Shown in pieces: positions 1-10,640 of a stretch of DNA of 64,000 nucleotides; within the stretch, counting starts at the first letter, position 1, and the number at the start of each line of letters is the position of its first letter. The stretch comes from Laccaria trichodermophora (lineage: Eukaryota > Basidiomycota > Agaricomycetes > Agaricales > Hydnangiaceae). The stretch spans positions 868,001 to 932,000 of the forward strand of contig JACTVC010000012.1 of assembly GCA_018417955.1 (NCBI GenBank). Reading direction: 5' to 3'. The notes under the pieces are model-generated. The model was not told the DNA's origin. It searched no databases and saw only the letters and a list, made by a program, of their open reading frames with translations. Made by a program: the position numbers and the translations under genes.

Positions 1-1800
1 TACTTGTCAGTAGTAGTCACATGTGTGAGGGGTCAGGCTATCAGGTATATTCCCTATTCAATGCATCCTACATATGTGTGTCACAGTAGTCACACTTCTT
101 ATGCATCTTAGACTATTGTTAACAATATTTAGATACCATATGCATGGTCTGTGGACATTTCCTAATATGGTAAATGATACAAATATAGCTAGAAAAACAG
201 AAAAGAAAATAGAAAAAAGAATAGACATACTATTAACTGTTATTGACAATGTTGGTGTATGGTGCACATAGTCTGTGCATATTTCCAAATAAGGCAATTT
301 ATGCAAATATAACCAGAAAAATACAAGAAACATTAAAGAGAATAGTAGATGGTAATCACTATTGGTTATAATGTTGCAGAGCTGAAATCATAGTAAATGA
401 GGAAAATTGACTATTTTAAATGAAAATCATTTAGAAAATGTGGTAAAAATGAGAAAAAATAGAACTTATTGTTGGGTACTGTTGTCAAGGTCTAAGGTCT
501 ATATTTAAAGAAGGAAATTCAAGTATTTATAATAGAGAGATCAGAATTCTGGGAGATTCTAGCCATTCCTGCAGAAATAGGTGGGGCACAGTAAAGTACT
601 GGTAGTCAGAAAGAAATTTAACATATCATTATGGTCAACAGAACAGATATGAATACATCATATCATGTTATATCATGTTATACATATTTAGACACTGACA
701 ATCCTCAGAGCTCTCTGCAGTCCTCAGGAATATAATACCTCTATAAAAGTGAAAAAAAAAATAGCTGGCATAGTCAATCTGACAGTTCCCAAACTCTCTC
801 TAGTCTTCAGGAACATACTTCTACCACAGTGAAGAAATATGGCTCACACATCAGCCAATATTTACTTCTGGTAATTTGCAAGAATAATAGACATCAGTAA
901 TAATTCAGTAAGTAAGGCTGGTCTATTATAGGTAGTTATTAATATACACTCAATATAAGAGCAGTCAGTTACAACCTTTATTATCTGATAGAGCAGAATT
1001 CAGAGGCTATAACTATATAACAAATAGCTGAATACCAATAGATAGAGTTGAATGCAATATATAGTATAATAAAAATACAATATAAAAGTAAAAAGGCAAG
1101 TTTAGGACCAAAATGATCTTTATGATAAATTTTGTAGAAAAGTTGAATCCAGAAGATAAAAGTTTGAATGGTAGAAATTTTTGAAGTTTTTTTTTTTGAA
1201 ACTAGGACCCCAGATACTCTGTGACACTGGCAGGAAATGTTTTGCCTATGTGACATGGCTAAGAAATTTTTGAGCAGTGTGACAAGGCTAAAAGATTTTT
1301 GAGCAGTGTGACATGGCTAAAAAATTTCTTAGCAGTGTGACATGGTCAAAAGATTTTTCAGCAGTGTGACATGGCTAAAAAATTTCTTAGCAGTGTGACA
1401 TGGTCAAAAGATTTTTCAGCAGTGTGACATGGCTAAAAAATTTCTTAGCAGTGTGACATGGTCAAAAGATTTCTCAGCAGTGTGACATGGCTAAAACATT
1501 TTTCACCAGTGTCACACAGCTAAAAAATTTCCTACCAGTCTGAAACACTTCAAACATTTCCTACCACTCTAACATGCTTCAAATATTTCTTACCACTTTC
1601 AGATGGCCAGGATATTTTTCAATACAATATATCAACCCAAATATTTCCAGTCACAATATTCAAGGTCAAACATTTTTGTCTAATGCAATAATATATTTTT
1701 CTCCAGAGGCAAAAAAATAACTGGCCAAAGGATCTATTAGCCTGGATAATTTTTCAAGATTTCCTAGCTAATAGCTTGGTCAAGGTGGGTGACTGAAGTG
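1..1800. mobile_element. Foldback element D, right part only
   Basis: This is the right arm of the same element family as A, B and C. It ends at 1800 with GGTGGGTGACTGAAGTG, the reverse complement of the left tips at 6731, 14197 and 28540. From about 112 it follows A's right arm (from about 11593) almost base for base. Bases 1-110 instead match the inner end of A's left arm (9145-9256) in the same orientation, so a deletion has fused the inner end of one arm to the middle of the other. The left tip lies outside the window. No gene is recognised; the open frames here are in composition-biased repeats. Confidence 0.85.
1255..1500. repeat. 29-bp subterminal tandem array
   Basis: Imperfect 29-bp units built around GCAGTGTGACATGGCTAAAA follow each other here, near the tip of D. 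Equivalent arrays, in either orientation and with different copy numbers, lie at about 7020-7230, 12740-12940, 14580-14660, 25040-25140, 28820-28960 and 33370-33510, always the same distance from a tip. Copy number is highest in D. The position suggests a subterminal binding-site array, but that is inference. Confidence 0.75.
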
Positions 1801-3262
1801 TTTATTCACTAGAAAATTGTGTAGTGTCCGCTTCTTTAATTAAAAAACTATGTAGTGTCCGCTTTATTCATTAGAAAATTGTGTAGTGTCCGATTTTTTC
1901 ATTAAAACACTTTGTAGTGTCCGTTTTTTTCATAAAACACTTTGTAGTGTCCGCTTTATTCATTAGAAAATTGTGTACTGTCTGCTTTTTTCATTACAAC
2001 ACATTTTAGTGTCCACTTTATTCATTAGAAAATTGTGTAGTGTCCGCTTTTTTCATTACAACACTTTGTAGTGTCCGCTTTATTCATTAGAAAATTGTGT
2101 AGTGTCCGCTTCTTTCATTAAAAAACTATGTAGTATTCGCTTTGTTCATTAGAACAGTGTGTAGTGTCCGATTTTTTCATTAAAACACTTTGCAGTGTCC
2201 GCTTTGTTCATTAGAAAATTGTGTAGTGGCTGCTTTTTTCATTACAATACTTTGTAGTGTCCGCTTTATTCATTAGAAAATTGTGTAGTGTCCGCTTTTT
2301 TCATTAGAAATGTGTGCAGTGTCCAATTCTTTCATTACAAAACTTTGTGGTTTGCCTTTCTGATATCCTGCAGCTTCCTGGAAATATAGCTTGATGTGTC
2401 AGAGAAACTGACTCCAGCCAAAGACCTCTTCATCATTTAGAATCCATACACAAATTGTGTGTTGACTGACCATCAAGTGTTCTAATTGTTCCCTTGGCTA
2501 GCTTCAGTGATGTTGTCCAACATTCATTGCATCTCCCTGGGGAGTCATGTCTGTCCATCTTTGTCTGACCATACCCAACCTCAACATGATCTCCTTCAAG
2601 AAGATCTCAGTGATTGATTTGCCAGCTGTTGGGGCTACTGTCAGATGCTGTTCAAGGGGAAAGTTAGGACACTTGATGCTCAGTCAAAACACAACTGGTG
2701 TATGAATTCCAGATGATGAAGAGCTGTTTTACTGCAGTGACAATATATCAGAAAGGCAGACCACAAAGTTTTCTGATGAAAAAAGGGGATACTACACAGA
2801 ATTGTAATGAAAAAAGCAGACACTACACAATTTTCTAATGAACAAAGCAGACACTACAAAGTGTTTTAATGAAAAAATCGGACACTACATCATTTTCTAA
2901 TGAATAAAGCGGACACTACATAGCTTTTTAATGACAAAAGCGGACACTACACAATTTTCTAATGAATAAAGCAGACACTACAAAGGGTTGCAATGAAAAA
3001 AGCAGATACTACACAATTTTCTAATGAATAAAGCGGACACTACAAAGTGTTGTAATGAATAAAGTGGACACTACACAATTTTCAATTGAATAAAGCGGAC
3101 ACTACATAGTTTTTTAATGAAAAAAGCGGACACTACACAGTTTTCTAATGAACAAAGCGAACACTACAAAGTGTTTTAATGAAAAAAGTGGACACTACAC
3201 AATTTTCTAATCAATAAAGCGGACACTACAAAGTGTTGTAATGAAAAAAGCAGACACTACAA
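1801..3262. repeat. Minisatellite foldback (31-bp units, inverted)
   Basis: About 17 units of 31 bp (GTAGTGTCCGCTTTATTCAT type) run from 1801 to about 2345. About 16 units of the reverse complement run from about 2770 to 3262. The two arrays flank a 0.4-kb core whose own ends are inverted: TTTGTGGTTTGCCTTTCTGAT near 2343 and ATCAGAAAGGCAGACCACAAA near 2750. Two unit flavours alternate (…TTAGAAAATTGT and …TTACAACACTTT). Element D abuts the first unit directly, so D probably inserted into this array. The core holds no recognisable gene. Confidence 0.8.
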
Positions 3263-3281
3263 ACCAAAGTGATATTATGTA

Positions 3282-3800
3282 ATGACTTTCCCAATTGGGA
3301 AATATGCGAACATCGTCATTAACAAGGACAACACCCTGCTAGCCATTAACTCTTCTGGCCCAAAAAGCGTGGGAAATAATTCGCCACCCAAATGCGCACT
3401 GTGCCTGACATCAGATGTGTCAGAAAAAAGTGTAACGCTTTTCTTAATTAGGAAATGGCCCAATTAGGAAATAGTGCACACATTGTCATTAACAATGACC
3501 ACATCATGCTAGCCATTAACTCTTCTGGCCCAAAAAGCATGGGAAACAGTTCCCAACCTAAATGTGCACTGTGCCTGACATCAGGTCTGTCAGAAAAAAG
3601 TGTAACACTTTTCCCAATTAGGAAGTCACCCAATTAGGAAATAGTGCACACATCATCATTAACAATGACCACACCATGCTAGCCATTAACTCTTCTGGCC
3701 CAAAAAGCATGGGAAACAGTTACCCACCCAAATGCGCACTGTGCCTGACATCAGGTGTGGCAGAAAAAAGTGTAACACTTTTCCTAATTAGGAAATAGTG
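3282..3800. repeat. Three tandem copies of a ~171-bp unit
   Basis: The block starting CATCGTCATTAACAA recurs at about 3310, 3481 and 3652. Each copy carries TTAACTCTTCTGGCCCAAAA and TGCGCACTGTGCCTGACATC. Because 171 is a multiple of three, similar short open frames recur on both strands; they are not supported as genes. Confidence 0.8.
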
Positions 3801-3892
3801 CGCACATCAATGCATATACTACACATGGGTCAAACCCATTGGTAAATATCTGTCAACAAACATCCCAATGAGGGTATTCTGCCTACAAAATA

Positions 3893-4308
3893 ATAGGTAA
3901 ATACCCTATCCCCTATATTAAAAAAATCCCAAGTTTTTCTCTTAAATATAGGACCCCAGACACCCCTTGTGGCTGAAAAAATATATCCTTAGTCAACCCT
4001 AGCTGCAAAATATATCCCAAGTCCATCCCAGACAAGAAATATATTTCTACATTGTGACAGTCACAATTCAGGGTCCAGCCATAGGAAATATATTTGGAGT
4101 CCATTCCAGTGAGGAAATATATTTTGGGGTGTGTGACACACTAGAAATATATTTAGTGTGACACTGGACAACTAAATATATTTAGGTAAAAGTGGAAATA
4201 TACAAGCCCAGAATATATACAATATAGATATACACCCTGACATTTAGTCCCGTAGTATTCATGGAGTTTGCAAGACTAATAGTCAGTTGTCAGTGGGTGA
4301 CTGAAGTG
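3893..4308. repeat. 0.4-kb terminal repeat, copy 1
   Basis: This begins ATAGGTAAATACCC and ends AGTGGGTGACTGAAGTG. It is repeated in the same orientation at 5701-6123. The last 15 bases match the tip of foldback elements A-D, but the rest (ATATATCC and GAAATATATTT runs, GTCCCGTAGTATTCATGGAG) does not. It looks like the right end of a second, related family. No matching left tip is visible in the window. Confidence 0.65.
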
Positions 4309-4849
4309 TTGTAATCCTCCAACTTGAACCGTTGTAATCTACAATGCTCATTTAATTCCCAAGTCATAGCTTAAGATGTATGCTACATCTATCAATAATT
4401 AAACACAACTTACCAGCTGTTCTGATGTATGCTACCTATCAAGACCAACACTACAACTTACAAGCCAGCTGTTCAGATCTATGATGTTCCTTGCCCAAGT
4501 CATACATTAAGATGTATGCTACCATCTATGAATATAACATAACTTATCTGCTGTCCTCTCCAATGCTTTAGTGTGAGGAACATCCACCTTCTCTCACCAA
4601 ATACTCCAACAACAACACCCAGTTTCCCTCATTATTATATAAAAATTTAGATGGTTGTATTGATATAAGTAAGTAGTATGATGGGTATGCATGCACTGAG
4701 GAAAATATTATATCAAACTTTAGATGGTTGTACTGATATAAGTAATAGTATAATGGGTATGCATGCACTGACAAAAAGATGGTATTAAAGTATAGATGGT
4801 TGTACTGATATATGGAGTAGGAATGGTTGTATCAACCAAGTACTCCAAC
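4309..4849. repeat. AT-rich stretch with repeats near its right end
   Basis: No gene is seen. A segment of about 50 bp (AGATGGTTGTA…GATATAAGTAA…GGGTATGCATGCACTGA) occurs near 4650, 4723 and 4795 (the last partial), and again near 5100 to 5160. These copies bracket the 35-bp minisatellite and probably form its ends. Confidence 0.6.
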
Positions 4850-5640
4850 AACCAACTTACCAGCTTCCCTCACCAAGTACTCCAACAACAACATCCAGCT
4901 TCCTGGACCAAGTACTCCAACAACAATGTCCAACTTCCTTCACCAAGTACTCCCACAACAATGTCCAACTTCCTTCACCAAGTACTCCCACAACAATGTC
5001 CAACTTCCCTCACCAAGTACTCCAACAACAACACCCAGCTTCCCTCACCAAGCACTCCAACAACAACACCCAGTTTCCCTCATTCTTGTATAAAAATTTA
5101 GATGGTTGTACTGATATAAGTAAGTAGTATGATGGGTATGCATGCACTGACGAAAAGATGGTATTAAACTATAGATGGTTGTACTCATGTGGAACACCCA
5201 GCTTCCCTCACCAAGTACTCCAACAACAACACACAGCTTCCCTTACCAAGTACTCCAACAACAACATCCAACTTTCCTCACCAAGTACTCCCACAACAAT
5301 GTCCAACTTCCTTCACCAAGTACTCCCACAACAATGTCCAACTTCCCTCACCAAGTACTCCAACAACAGCACACAGCTTCCCTTGCCAAGTACTCCAACA
5401 ACAACATCCAACTTTCCTCACCAAGTACTCCCACAACAATGTCCAACTTCCTTCACCAAGTACTCCCACAACAATGTCCAACTTCCCTCACCAAGTACTC
5501 CAACAACAACATCCAGCTTCCTGGACCAAGTACTCCAACAACAATGTCCAACTTCCTTCACCAAGTACTCCCACAACAATGTCCAACTTCCCTCACCAAG
5601 TACTCCAACAACAACACACAGCTTCCCTCACCAAGTACCC
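4850..5640. repeat. 35-bp minisatellite (CACCAAGTACTCCAACAACA)
   Basis: Units of 35 bp alternate between two main variants (…CAACAACAACACCCAGC… and …CACAACAATGTCCAAC…). A non-repeat break lies at about 5085-5190. The period is not a multiple of three and the unit has no stop codon in any frame, so all three forward frames stay open at once for over 500 bp (about 5158-5708). The predicted Pro/Thr/Ser/Gln-rich peptides are therefore a by-product of the repeat and not evidence of a gene. Confidence 0.85.
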
Positions 5641-5700
5641 AAACCTCTCATACATATGCTACAAACATTCAAGAAATGGTGGCCAAAATGCTGAAAAATG

Positions 5701-6123
5701 ATAGGTAAATTACCTAGAAAATATGTCCCCCATCTGAAAAAAACACAAGTTTTTTTAGGAACTGGGACCCCAAACACCCCTAGTGGCTGAAGAAATATAT
5801 CCTTGGTCAATCCCAGCTGCAAAATATATCCTGAGTCCATCCCAGACCAGAAATATATTTCTGCAGTGTGACAGTCACAATTCAGGGTCCAGGCATAAGA
5901 AATATATTTGGAGTCCATCTCAGTGAAGAAATATATTTTGGGGTGTGTGACACACTAGAAATATATTTGGTGTGACATTGGAGGTCAAAATATATTTAGG
6001 TAAAAGTGGAGATATACAAGCCCCAGGATATATACAATGTAGATATACATAGTGACATTTAGTCCCGTAGTATTCATGGAGTTTGCAAGACTAATAGTCA
6101 GTTCTTAGTGGGTGACTGAAGTG
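5701..6123. repeat. 0.4-kb terminal repeat, copy 2
   Basis: This is the second copy of the 3893-4308 repeat, same orientation, ending GTGGGTGACTGAAGTG at 6123. The sequence just beyond belongs to the region of the broken recombinase gene. An element of this second family may therefore have inserted there too. Confidence 0.65.
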
Positions 6124-6365
6124 TGCCATTGGCATTTTTTCCCAACCAGGTGTGACAATGCAACAAATAGTCATGTCATGTGGGATACTCAAGGGCAGTC
6201 AGACATACCAACCAGGTACACCAGCTTGGTAGAGCATGGCGATACAGTCAGGGCTGTCCATAATCACACCCATGATCATTTCATCAATGTCGTAAATTTT
6301 GCCGGTGCTGTCATTGAGCTGGAAAGCCCACTTGGCGTGCTCCCGTTTCCATTGAGCACCTGTTG

Positions 6366-6730
6366 GCTCTGTGCTGTGCTCTTAATCTCTCCACTCCCTT
6401 CCATGCTGCAGTTTGGGCTCTTGCCTTGTGTACCTTTTTCGGTTGTTGACGGCTAGGTGAGCTAGGTGTCACCACTGCCACTGCATACAATGAAAAATAT
6501 CATGTTCTTCACTCTGTTATGTGTGTCATTTATTTCATCCTGTATATTTAATTCTAATGTTCCTGAAGGATTACTTTTCATACCATGCACGATGGCTCCT
6601 CCTCTGCAAATTTCCGTATTCCTTGGACTAAGACCACCAAGGAACTTAGTGCCTCCATCATCCTTACTGCACAGAACGATACTCTCTGTCCTGTAACCAC
6701 CTTGAAGAATCATCTCATTAACTCATCTGT
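6366..6730 (+). pseudogene. Tyrosine recombinase-like pseudogene, N-terminal part
   Basis: This reads as the middle of a fungal tyrosine-recombinase (DNA breaking-rejoining) protein of mobile-element origin. A segment resembling CRLGELGVTTATAY follows an in-frame TGA at 6447-6449, and further stops and frame changes occur before FRIPWTKTTKELSASIILTA (from about 6612) and the CPVTTLKNHLINSSV stretch. Foldback element A interrupts it at 6730; the frame resumes at 13225 or later. The family assignment rests on recalled motif similarity. The stops show that it was already dead or is decaying. Confidence 0.6.
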
Positions 6731-9313
6731 CACTTCAGTCACCCACCTTGACCAAGCTATTAGCTAGGAAATCTTGAAAAATTATCCAGGCTAATAGATC
6801 CTTTGGCCAGTTATTTTTTTGCCTCTGGAGAAAAATATATTATTGCATTAGACAAAAATGTTTGACCTTGAATATTGTGACTGGAAATATTTGGGTTGAT
6901 ATATTGTATTGAAAAATATCCTGGCCATCTGAAAGTGGTCAGAAATATTTGAAGCATGTTAGAGTGGTAGGAAATGTTTGAAGTGTTTCAGACTGGTAGG
7001 AAATTTTTTAGCTGTGTGACACTGGTGAAAAATGTTTTCGCCATGTCACACTGCTAAGAAATTTTTTAGCCATGTCATACTGCTGAAAAATCTTTTAGCC
7101 TTGTCACACTGCTGAAAAATCTTTTGACCATGTCACACTGCTAAGAAATTTTTTAGCCATGTCACACTGCTCAAAAATCTTTTAGCCTTGTCACACTGCT
7201 CAAAAATTTCTTAGCCATGTCACATAGGCAAAACATTTCCTGCCAGTGTCACAGAGTATCTGGGGTCCTAGTTTCAAAAAAAAAAACTTCAAAAATTTCT
7301 ACCATTCAAACTTTTATCTTCTGGATTCAACTTTTCTACAAAATTTATCATAAAGATCATTTTGGTCCTAAACTTGCCTTTTTACTTTTATATTGTATTT
7401 TTATTATACTATATATTGCATTCAACTCTATCTATTGGTATTCAGCTATTTGTTATATAGTTATAGCCTCTGAATTCTGCTCTATCAGATAATAAAGGTT
7501 GTTACTGACTGCTCTTATATTGAGTGTATATTACTAACTACCTATAATAGACCAGCCTTACTTACTGAATTATTACTGATGTCTATTATTCTTGCAAATT
7601 ACCAGAAGTAAATATTGGCTGATGTGTGAGCCATATTTCTTCACTGTGGTAGAAGTATGTTCCTGAAGACTAGAGAGAGTTTGGGAACTGTCAGATTGAC
7701 TATGCCAGCTATTTTTTTTTTCACTTTTATAGAGGTATTATATTCCTGAGGACTGCAGAGAGCTCTGAGGATTGTCAGTGTCTAAATATGTATAACATGA
7801 TATAACATGATATGATGTATTCATATCTGTTCTGTTGACCATAATGATATGTTTAATTTCTTTCTGACTACCAGTACTTTACTGTGCCCCACCTATTTCT
7901 GCAGGAATGGCTAGAATCTCCCAGAATTCTGATCTCTCTATTATAAATACTTGAATTTCCTTCTTTAAATATAGACCTTAGACCTTGACAACAGTACCCA
8001 ACAATAAGTTCTATTTTTTCTCATTTTTACCACATTTTCTAAATGATTTTCATTTAAAATAGTCAATTTTCCTCATTTACTATGATTTTAGCTCTGCAAC
8101 ATTATAACCAATAGTGATTACCATCTACTATTTTCTTTAATGTTTCTTGTATTTTTCTGGTTATATTTGCATAAATTACCTTATTTGGAAATATGCACAG
8201 ACTATGTGCACCATACACCAACATTGTCAATAACAGTTAATAGTATGTCTATTCTTTTTTCTATTTTCTTTTCTGTTTTTCTAGCTATATTTGTATCATT
8301 TACCATATTAGGAAATGTCCACAGACCATGCATATGGTATCTAAACATTGTTAACAATAGTCTATTATTTTTATCTTTTTCTTCTGATTTTCTGGCTATA
8401 TTTTCATTCATTACCATATTTGGAAATATGCACAGACCAAGTAAACAATACATCAACATTATCAACAACTATTTATATCATATGAATTTTTGTTCTAATT
8501 TTTCTAGCTATATTTGTATTAATTACCATTTTAGGAAATGTGCACAGACCATGTATACAGTTTTTCTCTTTTTCTTCTAATTTTTTTTGGCTAAATTGAA
8601 TTTTCTTTCTTATTTTTCTAGCTGTATTTGTATTAAATCATTATATTAGAAAATGTACACAGACCACATATCTATCTCTTTTTTCCCCTTTTTGTCTGAC
8701 TCTCTGGATATATTTCCATAATAGGAAATGTGCACAGGCCATCAACAACAGTTTATTATTTTTTCTCCTTTTTTTCTGATAGCAGTGGTGGTATTGTAAG
8801 TGCCAAAATCTTTCCTGGAAGGACAGATCACATGACTACATCACATGGTTATATCACATGACCAGATCATATGACTGTTATATGATATGTCACATGACCA
8901 CATCACATGACAATATCACATGATTGTGTCACATGACTGTATCACATGATATAGAACATGAACAACTAAAGGATGAGTTAGATGTTTTGTTATTTGTGCT
9001 ATCGCTTACATGCCTATCCATGCATGTCCTTGCTCAGTATTCATGACTACTACTGACAAGTATAAAAAGGAGTCATGTGACACAATAGCTAAGCAATGGA
9101 AAGTAAATAATGGATAAGATCCCATATCTGCCAGCCATTTCCATACTTGTCAGTAGTAGTCACATGTGTGAGGGGTCAGGCTATCAGGTATATTCCCTAT
9201 TCAATGCATCCTACATATGCATGTCACAGTAGTCACACTTCTTATGCATCTTTTTACATGCATCTTCTCCATTTCTGCTTGAGTATTGTCTTCATGACTC
9301 TTTGTCAAGCTTA
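6731..9313 (+). repeat. Left inverted arm of element A
   Basis: Order from the tip: unique subterminal block, 29-bp array (about 7020-7230), mid-arm unique DNA, diverged ~115-bp tandem repeats (about 8140-8780; each holds CATATTTGGAAATATGCACA or a variant), a TCACATGA-rich block (8826-8960), and an inner end at AAGCTTAG (about 9313). The partner arm is 10641-13224 in reverse orientation. Confidence 0.85.
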
Positions 9314-10640
9314 GTATCACCTGACTATCATATCACATGATATACAACATAAACAACTATATGATGCATTTATCATATGCATATGAGATGAAACTATATC
9401 AGCTAGAGTCACATATTTTTCCCTTTTCTTTTCTGATTTCATGGCTATATTTTTACTAATTACCATATTTGGAAATATGCACAGACCAAGTAAATAGCAC
9501 ATCAACATTATCAACAACCATTTATATCATGTAAATTTCTTTTCTTATTTTTCTTATCTTTGGCTATATTTTCATTAATTACTATATTAGGAAATGTGCA
9601 CAGACCATGTGAACAGTACCCCGTCATCACCACTCTCCCTATTTTTTTCTCATTTTATTCTGGTAAAAATCTGAGCTGTGACTGAGCTTGCAGCTCAGTC
9701 CAAAGAGGGGAACAATGAGGGAAAGAGACTAGATGTAGGCATATTTTAGCAAGATTTGAGATTGCTCTAGAAATCCAAAGCCACAATGCTTTGCATTCCC
9801 ATTTGAACACCGAAATCACAAAAATCATATTTGATTTTGTATCTTCATGACAGATTGTCATGCATCAGGCTGAGATGTAAGTGCTTTGGGCATTTTGAAT
9901 CTCTCAAACCCAACTCTCATGGTGCCCCACAGATCATTGTTTGCCATGATGAGCAACATCTATCAGCACTAGACATTGCAGGCATTGGTGGATGTAGCTG
10001 GTCTCTTACTTCCCAATTTGTGGGTCACAATACAATACATACAAACAGCAGTGCAAAGCACTGTAACCCCTGCTACCTCTTGGGAAATCCATAAGTGGTT
10101 ATATACAGATGCAGGAAGGGATAACACTGCAGATCTGATAAGACCTGCTGCCCTGATAAACTGTGCTGATACTTGTACTCTTGGAGTAATGTTAGTGACC
10201 TGATTATACACAATACCACTTGGCTATCAGGGTGAACTACGATAACACACCTGAAAGCAATAGATGCAGTGGTGGTAGAAGGATAAGCATGTTGCAAGAA
10301 CTAATTACAAGGTAGCAGAGTATTATGAGGTTCTCATAGATAATGATATAAGCGTCTGGCAAGCTAAGGAGGAATTGACGGTTTGCATTACAGTGTGAAA
10401 ACCTGTGAGAAGTCTTGAATCTAAGAGTCTTTCAGAATCAAGCTAAGTGAGTAGCTACTTATGCCCTGGAATGTCACAAGTGTAGCTGTACTTGCCTTTC
10501 CCAGAATGCCGCAGAAAGGTTTAGCAGGATCCTGCGAGAACGTAGGGAAGGGAAAAATAATGAGCGCACAAAGACAGAGAGGCATGAGCTCTCCTAAAAG
10601 AGTCACAATCTACAGCTGACCTTGTCACTCTATTCCTTTG
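9314..10640. other. Central spacer of element A
   Basis: This is unpaired sequence between the arms. Part of it (about 9670-9790) is, in reverse complement, similar to the spacer of element C around 31030-31110, including the shared words CTAGTCTCTAACCCTC/GTGACC. The spacers are thus related across elements as well as the arms. No protein-coding gene is recognised on either strand. Confidence 0.7.

Noticed and set aside
1801..3262. CRISPR-like alternation of short repeats
   Set aside because: The units are contiguous without unique spacers, and the genome is eukaryotic. They are minisatellites.
8140..8580. Identical 146-codon frames in both arms of element A (also 11375-11815), reading like a membrane protein
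   Set aside because: The hydrophobicity comes from T-rich DNA read on one strand. The frame is a chain of ~115-bp repeats, is broken in other copies of the arm, and has no recognised homologue.
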